This document shows, piece after piece, positions 10,201 to 17,959 of a stretch of 23,487 nucleotides of DNA (position 1 is its first letter; the number at the start of each line of letters is the position of its first letter). Source of the stretch: DATGEP01 sp035310125 (lineage in GTDB: Bacteria; Chloroflexota; Ktedonobacteria; Ktedonobacterales; JADMIN01); NCBI GenBank assembly GCA_035310125.1, contig DATGEP010000418.1, forward strand, positions 1 through 23,487, written 5' to 3'. The position numbers and the translations under genes were made by a program. Under the pieces are notes generated by a model that searched no databases, was not told where the DNA came from, and saw nothing but the letters and a program-made list of their open reading frames with translations.

Positions 10201-10467
10201 CAGCGACGCGGTGACGTTGCCCCGGTGCGCCGTCATTCCTCCCGAAGGCGCGATCACTGCCGCGGAAGCACCGCCGCGGCGAGCCACCACACCTAGCGGG
10301 CCTGTTCCCAACGGCCCTGTGCCAAGACGGATAGCTGGAAACGGCCCCGTCGCAATCCCGCTCGCCGCCCACTGAGGCTCGGTCAGCCCGTCATATGAGC
10401 CTGTCGCCCAGGGCGCCTCAAGATCGTCGTCGAGCTCATCCATCGGTGGCCCTTCGTACTCCGCCAT
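7291..10467 (-). CDS. MurJ/MVF-type flippase fused to O-antigen ligase/polymerase-like domain
   Basis: A single 1058-residue ORF carries two membrane modules. Residues 1-100 are a soluble, Gly/Pro-rich tail with a GTGPLGTGPLG repeat. Residues about 103-535 form a multi-helix MurJ/MVF-like flippase, with AARALGVFNQTVISAHFGAG, then DAYFATLALP, and later NYALKVISIPVTVIFVAYSQ. Residues about 580-1000 form a second polytopic module typical of Wzy/WaaL O-antigen ligase-polymerases, with a GWSNSYGFYLVLVLPLALY-type segment, TFVRTAFV (813-820), and the late PHSVFLQVLFDHGIAGLLF motif (916-934). Family knowledge says the first type flips lipid-linked sugars outward and the second transfers or polymerises them outside. 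No stop codon or frame break separates them. The start is ATG 10467; an ATG at 10443, with GAAGGG six bases upstream, is an alternative. It sits between the Wzz-like and GT genes. Confidence 0.88.
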   Translation of the reverse strand: MAEYEGPPMDELDDDLEAPWATGSYDGLTEPQWAASGIATGPFPAIRLGTGPLGTGPLGVVARRGGASAAVIAPSGGMTAHRGNVTASLKATGRRLRETAVNVRILGAILTLASGTIAARALGVFNQTVISAHFGAGTAMDAYFATLALPVLLTNLVVNALTSSIVPVYIRMSKEGREREASEVLSTMLNVVLLLVGLLTAFMIVFPEPAVRLMAPGASQVTIAAGARLAPYIFPILLLNTVVGFLTAISNATRRFGFPALGAMFVPVGIFFGTVLLGDAFGVTALAMGLLAGTILQFLLMLTLTRRLQLHYRPLLRFRHPEVRTALTQFWPMLVGAAIGQANPVIDQVIASLLGAGSISALNYALKVISIPVTVIFVAYSQAIYPYFSSQAAARDYKSLKSTLSLFAWGVGFVTLGMALVFSIFSGPIVHILFRHGAFSESDATVTAATLIGFSVGLVPMAIEFMLTRTFNALQRNDILMRVSIYTMVTNIALDIVLAHFFGLPGIALATSIDYLLTAILMLAVLRGLIGRIGLFHPPEQLRNIHPFASVSMRLRRTPTADKRRFLEPIGATLGGALRNLALAIAAIAAIGAVTAYNAVQGLRLSVGAVLAVIFVRSPFGLLLTWAALGAFYSVYIFDHSLGYVLALGSLPAFALLIWHELRERRRWPPGIWAYALFLLWVLFGVKLSPLSHSQFGIDWLGYLDYALVFILAIAELRTPRRFERFVTVLLCSAMLLALLGIAEYVLRFGGFQQPGARLIYRVSGIYGWSNSYGFYLVLVLPLALYRVMTVPRGRRLPWGLVLGAVTSALLLTFVRTAFVSVFLLVLVAAFLLDRRMRRLLLRGLAVMVVLGGILLLIPGLGVQKRLLQNLTTLNARTFGWQVLLTHLHLTAPFGQGLYASIAVLNRVGLDNVRAPHSVFLQVLFDHGIAGLLFLVASLVLLIGGIVQRALRSQGNARVLAALVAGGLIGATAYVSVDNTFWVYGLGTYFWLLAALPFARAFDKQPRGGSDGRAPVVDLSVRGDSDPAVRTSQQAPLDAPVLQSSADSIATRTFDTRS

Positions 10468-10545
10468 GATCGCTTTGCGCCTCTCGTCCCCATGTACCGC
10501 TTCACCCGCACCAAGGATCAGGTCGCCTCTGTGTCACCTCTGTGG

Positions 10546-12213
10546 TCACTGTTCCGGTACTCCTGGCCGCCTATGCGGCCGTGAGCCAGCTTCAAGCGGG
10601 AGTTCTCCAGGCATAGAGAAAGAGGCAGCCGCCGGGACGGACTGCTCGCCCATTGATCCTGCCGCCACTAACGTATCACCACGGAGCGCCGGTGAGCCTG
10701 ATGAGCGGCCCTGGCTATGACTGACGAGTACCGCGCCCGCAAGATAGGCGTTCGCACGGCGCAACGCCTGCGCGACATCCGCGAGCTCTCGACCGGTGGT
10801 CGCGCCAGCGCGTGCGACCACCACTGCCCCATCCATGCGCTCGGCCAGGTGCCGGCCCGCCGTGTCGCGCAGCTGCGTGGGGGCCAGGATCACAATCCGC
10901 TCAAACTCATCCCTTAATACAGCGCTCAGCTGATCCAACAGCGACGACTGCACCAGATCATCCAGGTTCGGGGGCAGCGGTCCCACAGGGAGCGCAAAAA
11001 GGTTATCAACCGGTGTAGGCGTGACCGCGTGAAATGTTCCGGCGGGGTTTTGGGCTATCGCGACCAAACAGGTAAACAGCCCCTGGTTCGATGGTGGCAA
11101 TCCAAGCCATGTCTCCACACTGGGTGACTGCCAGTTGGCATCCACGAGCAGCGTGCGCATCCCTGCCAGGGCATGCGTAATCGCCAGATTGACCCCCACT
11201 TGCTCCATACCCGAGACACCATCCGACGGAGCGATGAGCAGCATTTGCAGGGAGCGTGTGGCGCCAAGAAACGCGAGGTTTCTCATAAGCTCTTCGTAGG
11301 CGCCGGAGACGGTTGCGTACTCCTCCCGGCGAATGAGCGCGGGCCCGTCTTCCTCGCTGAGCAGCGGACGTACCGATCCTATCGTGCTGAGTCCAGCGAA
11401 GCGCATCGTATCGCCGGGCTTGCGGACGGTCCCATCGAGTAAATCAAGCAGGAGCGCCACGCACATACCACCAAAGAGGCCGGCACCGGCGCCAAATAGG
11501 GCGTTCTTCTGGGGATCTGCGCCGACTCGTTGCGCCACGTCGCCCTGGCGCGCCACCCAAAAGTCCGCCTGGGGGGCAGACCGCTGTTTCGTTACGCTAG
11601 CAAGCTGGCCGCTGACCTGCGATTGCTGTCCCTGAAGCGCGGTAAGCTGTTGATTTAGCGCGGTCGTGTCACTGCCCTTTGCCTGAGCGGCGGCAATCGC
11701 GGCTTGTATCTGGGTGATCTTCCCATTGATCTGATCCAATTGCGTCTGGAGCGCCTTCTGCTGCTGCACGATTGCCGCTTGCGCCGCGAAGCTCTGTTGC
11801 GAGTAGTAGTTGACGAAGGCAATCGCGGCTCTGTTGGTCATGTCCAGCGCGACTGAGGGGCTGGCATCTTGTCCCGTGATGTTTATCAGCGACTGGCCCG
11901 CCACCGCGCTCACCTTCAGCTCACGCAAGATACTCGCGGGCGTTCGTTCCGGGATATACAAATGAATGGTTTCCCCGATGTTTTCAGGAAATCCCCGCGT
12001 CGCATAGTTTTGGGCCAGCCGCTCAGTAAGGCCGACCTGTTCAGGGGTAATGCTGAACCCGAGGTGAAGCATGACGACCACCTGGGCTGTCGCCTGGTAT
12101 GTTGGGGGTCGCCGCGCTGACCAGACGTAGACGGCGGCCGCGACGAACACGGCGCCGAGAACGAGCAAATAGATACGGCGCAGGACCGCACTGCCGGTGC
12201 GTGTCAGCTCCAT
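10546..12213 (-). CDS. Wzz/BY-kinase-like chain-length regulator with degenerate P-loop domain
   Basis: The 555-residue protein has the layout of a polysaccharide co-polymerase fused to a tyrosine-kinase domain. It has TM1 (about 15-32), a Wzz-like extracytoplasmic region with a Gln/Ala-rich coiled coil (about 140-210), TM2 (about 237-258), and a cytoplasmic ATPase-like domain (from about 300). The nucleotide motifs are decayed. The Walker A position reads APSDGVSGMEQVGVNLA (328-344), with no GK(S/T). The A' motif is LLVDANWQSP, with Asn in place of the second Asp. The Walker B position is RIVILAPT, with no Asp. No Tyr cluster is present at the C-terminus. The start at ATG 12213 is preferred because GGAGG lies about 13 bases upstream and the protein then begins just before TM1; a further in-frame ATG at 12348 would add 45 residues. 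Likely role: structural control of polymer length without kinase activity. Confidence 0.87.
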   Translation of the reverse strand: MELTRTGSAVLRRIYLLVLGAVFVAAAVYVWSARRPPTYQATAQVVVMLHLGFSITPEQVGLTERLAQNYATRGFPENIGETIHLYIPERTPASILRELKVSAVAGQSLINITGQDASPSVALDMTNRAAIAFVNYYSQQSFAAQAAIVQQQKALQTQLDQINGKITQIQAAIAAAQAKGSDTTALNQQLTALQGQQSQVSGQLASVTKQRSAPQADFWVARQGDVAQRVGADPQKNALFGAGAGLFGGMCVALLLDLLDGTVRKPGDTMRFAGLSTIGSVRPLLSEEDGPALIRREEYATVSGAYEELMRNLAFLGATRSLQMLLIAPSDGVSGMEQVGVNLAITHALAGMRTLLVDANWQSPSVETWLGLPPSNQGLFTCLVAIAQNPAGTFHAVTPTPVDNLFALPVGPLPPNLDDLVQSSLLDQLSAVLRDEFERIVILAPTQLRDTAGRHLAERMDGAVVVARAGATTGRELADVAQALRRANAYLAGAVLVSHSQGRSSGSPALRGDTLVAAGSMGEQSVPAAASFSMPGELPLEAGSRPHRRPGVPEQ

Positions 12214-12444
12214 GCTGCTCGTTTTTCCTCCGATTTGGGTAGCCGGCGCACTATCCACACGCCGAGCAGAGTAAACGTGCCGGTATCGCGCGTGATGGGA
12301 ATAAAGCTTGCGGAACGAAGCCGTGCGCGTCGTAGGCGCATGCGTCATTTACACACCACGTCGGCGCGCTCGATGCAAGCCTAGCAAGCCAAAAGTACTG
12401 GCATTCCAAAAGCCGCGACACATTGCCTGGTTGCCGAGTCGAGG

Positions 12445-13365
12445 CTACGCTGCCCCACTGGCAAACAAGACGGCGGGAATCGTGCGCAGAATCAAGCTCA
12501 CATCCTGCCAGAACGAATTGTTGGCGACATACACCAGGTCCAGCTCAATCATCTGTTGAAACGACACGTGCCCACGTCCTCGCACTTGCCACAGACCGGT
12601 AACGCCGGGTTTTACTAGCAGGCGCCCGAAGTCTCGCGGAGCGTAGTGATCTACCTCATAAGGAATCGCCGGGCGCGGCCCGACGAGGCTCATCTCACCG
12701 CGCAATACATTGATGAATTGTGGCAGCTCGTCAATACTGGTCATGCGCAAGACGCGGCCTACGCGCGTAATGCGCGGATCGTTCTTCAGCTTATACGTGG
12801 TGGTTTTTCGCGATCCGGACCCCAAATTGGCCGCACCCGTCATGAGCATGGCGTCGCGGCTGCCGAATTGGCCTGGCTCGCGTCCACTGTGCGCACCATT
12901 TCCAGCAGTGGATGCGGCGCCGTGAAGACTCTCTGACAACGGGACACCTCTAAGCCAGCTCGTCGCGATCTGCTGGTAGAGTGGATCGGTCGCCTGCGAG
13001 GAATGGTGCATGGAGCGAAACTTATAGACAACGAACGGCATGCCGTTGCGACCAGCGCGCACCTGGCGGAAGAATGCGGGTCCAGCGGAGTCCAACCGGA
13101 TGAGAAGCAGAATCAAGGGATAGAACGGCAACGTGACAAGCAGGACAAGCAGAGCGAAGACGATATCGAGCGCGCGCTTGGCAAAAGCATTGCGTTGCGC
13201 GGGAATGGTCAGCGCCTTGGCTACGCCCGCCGCCCAGCTAGGCGGCACGCCGGTATGTGTCCACACTGCGCCCGTTGACGAGAAGGGCTTGCCATGCGGA
13301 CCGTCCCGTATATCTTCCGCGTCATGAACCGAAACGGCCGCTTGTGCGATTGGATATTCTTGCAC
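12445..13365 (-). CDS. Polyprenyl-phosphate phosphoglycosyl transferase (bacterial sugar transferase)
   Basis: This 306-residue protein is a minimal monotopic phosphoglycosyl transferase. A single membrane segment (about 65-92, ALDIVFALLVLLVTLPFYPL) is followed by FFRQVRAGRNGMPFVVYKFR, then KNDPRITRVGRVLR, then the catalytic Asp-Glu pair in SIDELPQFINVLRGEMSLVG (D212, E213, as in PglC). KPGVTGLWQVRGRG comes near the end. It lacks the four-helix and CoA-binding-like N-domain of WbaP/WcaJ enzymes. Odd points are a 60-residue polar N-terminal tail and an insert of about 70 residues (122-193) between the KFRSM and KNDPRIT motifs. The start is GTG 13365, with GGAGG seven bases upstream. As the first gene of the minus-strand operon it would transfer the first sugar phosphate onto undecaprenyl phosphate. 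Confidence 0.93.
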   Translation of the reverse strand: MQEYPIAQAAVSVHDAEDIRDGPHGKPFSSTGAVWTHTGVPPSWAAGVAKALTIPAQRNAFAKRALDIVFALLVLLVTLPFYPLILLLIRLDSAGPAFFRQVRAGRNGMPFVVYKFRSMHHSSQATDPLYQQIATSWLRGVPLSESLHGAASTAGNGAHSGREPGQFGSRDAMLMTGAANLGSGSRKTTTYKLKNDPRITRVGRVLRMTSIDELPQFINVLRGEMSLVGPRPAIPYEVDHYAPRDFGRLLVKPGVTGLWQVRGRGHVSFQQMIELDLVYVANNSFWQDVSLILRTIPAVLFASGAA

Positions 13366-13403
13366 TACCCTTCCTCCACACCGCTAAATCGCACCACCCA
13401 CTT

Positions 13404-13432
13404 ACTATACACAATACCCACGCTTACATGAA
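13404..13432 (-). promoter_or_regulatory. Putative promoter of the minus-strand polysaccharide operon
   Basis: Reading the minus strand, TTCATG (13432-13427) and TATAGT (13409-13404) are separated by 17 bases. The -10 matches the sigma-70 consensus at five of six positions and the -35 at three of six. Transcription would begin near 13397, leaving a leader of about 31 bases that ends with the GGAGG site of the phosphoglycosyl transferase gene. The geometry is good but the -35 is weak. Confidence 0.4.
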
Positions 13433-13481
13433 CGAACGTTAGCAGTAAACGGGAATTCGATGGTACTTGTCTGCGGAAAAC

Positions 13482-13510
13482 TTCACATTCTGGAGAAACG
13501 AGGCTATACT
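13482..13510 (+). promoter_or_regulatory. Putative sigma-70-type promoter of the plus-strand operon
   Basis: TTCACA (13482-13487) and TATACT (13505-13510) lie exactly 17 bases apart, each five of six to consensus. The start point would be near 13517, with a leader of about 96 bases before GTG 13613. The leader begins with a perfect hairpin, CGCCC-ACAC-GGGCG, at 13526-13539. Together with the minus-strand promoter at 13404-13432, this forms a divergent promoter region for the two polysaccharide operons. Confidence 0.6.
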
Positions 13511-13612
13511 GAACCGCTGGTGACACGCCCACACGGGCGGAGTCGAGAAGCGAGCATGATACGCGGCCAATCGAGGTTAGCGTGAGAATCGGGGCGAGAA
13601 GGGGTTGGCGGC

Positions 13613-14725
13613 GTGCGCATCGCAATGCTGGGGCTCAAGGGAATCCCCGCAACCTACGGCGGTGTCGAGCGGTATACTGAAGAGGTGGCAGTGCGGCTCG
13701 CCGAGCGCGGCCACGAGATACTGGTCTACTGTCGCGGCCATTATACGACGCGAGCAATCGCCCGCAAGCCGTATCGTGGTGTCCGTCTCGTGCGGCTGCC
13801 ATCTCTGAATCGCCGCGTCACGGACACGCTCAGCCATTCGTTCGTCTCGACACTGGACGTGCTGCGCCGCCGCCCTGATGTAGCAATCTATCACAGCCTC
13901 GGCAACGCGCTGTTCGCCCCGGTACCGCGCATCCAGGGTACACCGACGGCGCTCGTGCTGCACGGTCAGGAATGGCGGGAAGACAAATGGGCCGGCTGGC
14001 CCCGCCGCTTCTTCCAGGCATCGGAGCGCCTCTCCCTTACCAGCGCCTCACGCGTCTGTGTCATCGCGCGCTGGCTCCAGGATGACTTGCGCACGCGGTA
14101 CGGCTATGAATCCACCTTTGTCTCCACTGGCGTCACCCTGCCGGATTCCCAGCCCCTTGCGCGCTTGGACACATTCGGACTGGACCACCGCCGCTATCTC
14201 CTCTTTGTGGGCCGGCTCGTCCCCGAAAAGGAAGTACATACGCTGCTAGCGGCATATCGTGGCCTGGAGACCGACATGCCGCTGGTGATCGTGGGCGACA
14301 CACAGCGCCAGGATCGCTACCTCGATGAGCTCCATGCCCTCGCCGGCCCGAACGTGCGCTTCCTGGGATTCCGCTACGGCGCGGAGCTGGCGGACCTCTA
14401 CAGCAACGCCTACGCCTACATCCTCCCCAGCGCCGCCGAAGGCATCGCACTCACCCTGCTCGAAGCGATGGCCCACAACAATAGCGTCGTCATCAGCGAC
14501 ATTCCGCAGAATATGGAGGCCGCCAATCCGCTTGGCTTCGTATTCAAGACAGGCGACGCGGACGATTTGCGCCGCGTGTTGCGACTGCTGCTCGATCAGC
14601 CGGATCTCGTCGCCGAGCGGCGTGCACGCTCACGCGAGCACGTCGGTAAGCGGTATGATTGGGAAGCGGTCACAGACCACTACGAGCGGTTATGCGTCGA
14701 GCTGACGCGAGACAAAAAGGGATGA
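13613..14725 (+). CDS. Glycosyltransferase family 4 (rhamnosyltransferase-like N-terminus)
   Basis: The 370-residue GT4 protein opens with MRIAMLGLKGIPATYGGVER, the form seen in a GT4 subgroup with a DUF1972-type N-domain that includes rhamnosyl- and other EPS transferases. The second domain has YLLFVGRLVPEKEVHTLLAA (195-214) and the donor-binding E-x7-E motif AAEGIALTLLEAMA (E276, E284). GTG 13613 has AAGGGG eight bases upstream, and the N-terminal motif begins exactly there, so the start is firm. It is the first gene of the plus-strand operon, and its TGA lies within ATGA at 14722-14725, next to the lipoprotein gene. It likely supplies the fourth GT of this locus; the actual sugar is not predictable. 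Confidence 0.9.
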   Translation: MRIAMLGLKGIPATYGGVERYTEEVAVRLAERGHEILVYCRGHYTTRAIARKPYRGVRLVRLPSLNRRVTDTLSHSFVSTLDVLRRRPDVAIYHSLGNALFAPVPRIQGTPTALVLHGQEWREDKWAGWPRRFFQASERLSLTSASRVCVIARWLQDDLRTRYGYESTFVSTGVTLPDSQPLARLDTFGLDHRRYLLFVGRLVPEKEVHTLLAAYRGLETDMPLVIVGDTQRQDRYLDELHALAGPNVRFLGFRYGAELADLYSNAYAYILPSAAEGIALTLLEAMAHNNSVVISDIPQNMEAANPLGFVFKTGDADDLRRVLRLLLDQPDLVAERRARSREHVGKRYDWEAVTDHYERLCVELTRDKKG

Positions 14726-14736
14726 GGACCCACTTC

Positions 14737-16326
14737 ATGCTGCTGTCCGGGAGCGTTACAGCGTCTCGTGCTTGTCGGCTGTTCCTCAAGCTGGTTATCC
14801 TCACAGCCGCGCTAGGGACCCTGCTCGCTGGGTGCTCTCTGTCGAATCCATTTTCCGGGCACAGCTCCCCATCTTCGACCACGACACCCGCAAACATCAA
14901 CAATGCGGTCGCCAGTGAGAACCAACGGATCGGCACGACGAGCTGGGATATCCCGCAAGATGCAGCGGCGACGACGGAGATTCAAGCGTATGCCAGCGCA
15001 ACCTCTGTCTCGCCTGGTGATGACCTGACATTCTATGTGAGCGTCCTCCAGGACGCCACGCCATATACCGCCAACATCTATCGCCTTGGATGGTATGGCG
15101 GCGCTGGCGGACGGCTCCTCTACAGCAGCAACCTTGTTGGTCAGTCCCAGGGGTACTTCGACCCCACCAGCGGCACGCTCGTGGGCTGTAGCTCATGCCA
15201 CGTTGATCGGTCTACCGGTCTCGTGGAGGCCAATTGGCAGCCATCATTGACTTTGACCATCCCATCGTCTTGGGTGACGGGCGTCTACTTCGCCAAATTC
15301 ACCGAAAGCGGCGGGAAGCAGACCTACGTCCAGTTCGACGTACGTGGCCTGCCCACCTCTACCTACGTCGTCTCGACCACAGATACGACCTACGAGGCGT
15401 ACAATAACTGGGGCGGCTACAGCCTCTACCTCGGCCCCGACGGCACCGACGCGACTCGCGCGGCTAAAGTCTCCTTCGATCGTCCGAACATCGGCCCCGG
15501 ACTCTCTCAGGGTTTACCCTATGAGATTGATGCCATTCGCTGGCTGGAGCGGGGAAACTACGATGTGTCATACGTCAGCAGCGTTGACCTCGCCGAGCAT
15601 CCAGAGCTGCTGCTCCAGCACAAAGCCTACATCAACCTCGGTCACGACGAATACTGGTCACACTCCATGCGTGACGGCATCGAGCAGGCACGCGATGCGG
15701 GAGTTGGTCTCGCGTTCCTTGGCGCAAACGACGGATACTGGCAAATTCGCTTCGAGCCGGATAGCCACAATGTTGATCACCGCGTCATCGTTTGCTATAA
15801 AGATTCGGCGGCTGATCCGCTCTTCGGCAAAAATAACGCGCTGGTCACCACAACGTGGCGCGATACTCTGATTGGACGCCCAGAGAACGCCTTGATTGGC
15901 ATCATGTACTCCACCTGGTCACACAGTATCGGATTTCCCTGGCAACTCAGCGCGAATGCCTCGTCCCCGTTTCTGGTGAACACATCGCTCGTGCCCGGAA
16001 ACACCTATGGGTGTGATTACGTTGGCTACGAATGGGACCGTGTCTTCGATAACGGCAGGACTCCCGCCGGACTGCATATCCTCGGCGATTCGCGCGTGGT
16101 CAGCCACGACGGCACTGTAGATGTGAGTAATACCACCTACTATGTCGCCTCATCAGGAGCGTTGGTTTTCGCATCGGGATCCATCTACTGGTCCTACGCC
16201 CTCGACGATTTACGCATACTTAGTCCACTGAACTGTGATGGGCGGAGCCAGGCGGATCCGGGAATCGAAAAGCTGCTATCGAATGTCATGCGAGCCCTCA
16301 TCGTGCGCCAGACACCCGGCCAGTAA
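14737..16326 (+). CDS. N,N-dimethylformamidase beta-subunit-like lipoprotein
   Basis: This 529-residue exported protein has a lipoprotein signal ending LGTLLAGC, with the lipid-modified Cys at residue 33. A Ser/Thr-rich linker follows, then a beta-rich domain (about 60-210), then the region typical of the DMFase large-subunit family: TYEAYNNWGGYSLYLG (Y222 in AYNNWGG), NLGHDEYWSHSMRDGIEQA (G302 of GHDEYW) and GLAFLGANDGYWQIRFE. DMFase itself hydrolyses N,N-dimethylformamide at a mononuclear iron held by Tyr and Glu ligands; I cannot confirm which residues here would serve. The start at 14737 is chosen because GAGGA lies eight bases upstream. An ATG at 14722, overlapping the previous stop, is the alternative. 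Its place among polysaccharide genes suggests an amide-cleaving or other modifying step outside the membrane, which is inferred. Confidence 0.8.
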   Translation: MLLSGSVTASRACRLFLKLVILTAALGTLLAGCSLSNPFSGHSSPSSTTTPANINNAVASENQRIGTTSWDIPQDAAATTEIQAYASATSVSPGDDLTFYVSVLQDATPYTANIYRLGWYGGAGGRLLYSSNLVGQSQGYFDPTSGTLVGCSSCHVDRSTGLVEANWQPSLTLTIPSSWVTGVYFAKFTESGGKQTYVQFDVRGLPTSTYVVSTTDTTYEAYNNWGGYSLYLGPDGTDATRAAKVSFDRPNIGPGLSQGLPYEIDAIRWLERGNYDVSYVSSVDLAEHPELLLQHKAYINLGHDEYWSHSMRDGIEQARDAGVGLAFLGANDGYWQIRFEPDSHNVDHRVIVCYKDSAADPLFGKNNALVTTTWRDTLIGRPENALIGIMYSTWSHSIGFPWQLSANASSPFLVNTSLVPGNTYGCDYVGYEWDRVFDNGRTPAGLHILGDSRVVSHDGTVDVSNTTYYVASSGALVFASGSIYWSYALDDLRILSPLNCDGRSQADPGIEKLLSNVMRALIVRQTPGQ

Positions 16327-16468
16327 AGTCGGGAAACGTAGCATTTTAGTCCCAAACACTGGCATGCGGTAATGGCACCCTCTAGACTGATCCAGCGTGC
16401 CCGGCTCGCGGGATGGAGTGACAGAACGCACCGATGCCAGGTGTGAGTTGGTGATGAAAGGTGCGGAG

Positions 16469-17959
16469 ATGCTCTTCAATACGCTACAATACGGCGTCTT
16501 CTTCGTCATCGTCTTCGCCCTCCATTGGCTGTTGCCCAAACGGGTGCGCCGCCCTTTTCTGCTGCTCGCCAGCTACTACTTCTACGCCTCTGCCATCCCC
16601 AAATATCTCCTGCTCATCCTTGGTCTCACCATCTTCAACTACGTGCTGAGTCTCTGGCTCGACCGCGCCGAACAGCCTGTGCGCAAGCGCGTTCTCTGGC
16701 TGGGCATCGCTGGCAACCTTGCCAGCCTCTCATACTTCAAATACAGCCAGCTCTTCGTGAGCAGCGCGCAGCCGGTGCTCAGGCATTTGCCCCTGATGGG
16801 ACCGCTCTTTCACGATCCACTCATCCTGCACATCCTCCTTCCGCTTGGCATCTCCTTCTTCACGTTCGAGTTCATTCACTATCAGGTAGAGGTCTACAAG
16901 GGCCTGTCGCCACTGCGCAATCCTATAGAGTTCGCCCTGTTTCCCGCGTTCTTCCCCACTCAAATCGCCGGCCCAATCAAGCGCATCCACGACTGGAAAA
17001 AACAGCTTGGCCATCCTCTCAAGCTGCGTGAGGTAGATGTGGACGGCGCCATTGGACTGATTTTACGGGGCCTGATTAAGAAGGTGATTGTCGCGGATAC
17101 CCTCTCGCCGGTGGTCGCGCTGCTCTTTGCGACACCGACGAAAGAAGGATGGGCGGCTGTTTGGTTCGCCATCTTTGCCTTCGCTACACAGATTTACTGC
17201 GACTTCTCCGGCTATACAGACATCGGGCGCGGCTGTGCCACATTGCTTGGCTACGCGGTGCCGGAGAACTTCGATAGTCCTTATCAATCGGCCAATCCCG
17301 CTGAGTTCTGGCATCGCTGGCACATGTCGCTCTCCACCTGGCTCCGCGACTACCTCTATATTCCACTGGGCGGCTCGCGAGTCTCCAAGCCACGCATCTA
17401 CGTAAATCTGATGATTACGATGGCGCTGGGTGGTCTCTGGCACGGCGCGCAGTGGCATTTCATGGTCTGGGGCGTCTACCAGGGCATCTTGCTCTGCGGC
17501 CATCGCTACTGGAGCCGGTCCGTCGGCAAGAACGCCGTCTATCAGGCGATTGTGCGGTTTCCGCTCTCGCAGCTGGTCACCCGCGCCAGCACACTCATCC
17601 TGGTTTGCGTCGGCTGGCTGCTCTTCCGTGCGGACACGTTGACGGGCGCTTTTGCGATGTTGCGGTCGGGGCTAGATTTCTCGCGGCCAGCGCTGGCCGG
17701 CTTCACATTCAGCCTCACCTCCACCCCCGTGCTCCTGATGGGTGTCGCGGCGGCAATCGTGTTCTCTGGTTGGCTGTGGGCCATCTTCAAGGCGCCGATT
17801 GTGAGCCAGTGGCAAAAACGCACGGTAGCGCTCGGCACTGCGTGGTATTCCCTGGGAAGCAGCCTCGTCGCCAGGCCCGTTCTATATGTGCTGGCGGTCT
17901 CGGTGCTGGTGCTCTGGCCACCACACGCCGCGACGCGCTTCATCTACTTTCAGTTCTAG
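16469..17959 (+). CDS. MBOAT-family O-acyltransferase (AlgI-like)
   Basis: The 496-residue polytopic protein starts MLFNTLQYGVFFVIVFALHW, the usual first helix of AlgI/DltB/PatA-type enzymes. Conserved family motifs follow: FPTQIAGPIKR, then WHRWHMSLSTWLRDYLYIPL (H282, H285), and ALGGLWHGAQWHFMVWG, with the invariant catalytic His at H325. Such proteins move acyl groups, normally acetyl, across the membrane for transfer to a polysaccharide. ATG 16469 has AAAGG seven bases upstream; an in-frame ATG at 16454 would add five residues. A 142-base gap separates it from the lipoprotein gene, and I saw no clear promoter or terminator there. Two SGNH-like genes follow directly, the usual partners in O-acetylation systems. 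Polysaccharide O-acetylation is the likely role. Confidence 0.92.
   Translation: MLFNTLQYGVFFVIVFALHWLLPKRVRRPFLLLASYYFYASAIPKYLLLILGLTIFNYVLSLWLDRAEQPVRKRVLWLGIAGNLASLSYFKYSQLFVSSAQPVLRHLPLMGPLFHDPLILHILLPLGISFFTFEFIHYQVEVYKGLSPLRNPIEFALFPAFFPTQIAGPIKRIHDWKKQLGHPLKLREVDVDGAIGLILRGLIKKVIVADTLSPVVALLFATPTKEGWAAVWFAIFAFATQIYCDFSGYTDIGRGCATLLGYAVPENFDSPYQSANPAEFWHRWHMSLSTWLRDYLYIPLGGSRVSKPRIYVNLMITMALGGLWHGAQWHFMVWGVYQGILLCGHRYWSRSVGKNAVYQAIVRFPLSQLVTRASTLILVCVGWLLFRADTLTGAFAMLRSGLDFSRPALAGFTFSLTSTPVLLMGVAAAIVFSGWLWAIFKAPIVSQWQKRTVALGTAWYSLGSSLVARPVLYVLAVSVLVLWPPHAATRFIYFQF

Noticed and set aside
8857..10296. Long plus-strand open frame (479 codons) opposite the flippase fusion
   Set aside because: Its product is dominated by Arg, Glu, Gln and Asp with no motif, and it mirrors a strong membrane-protein gene; it is a GC-driven antisense shadow.
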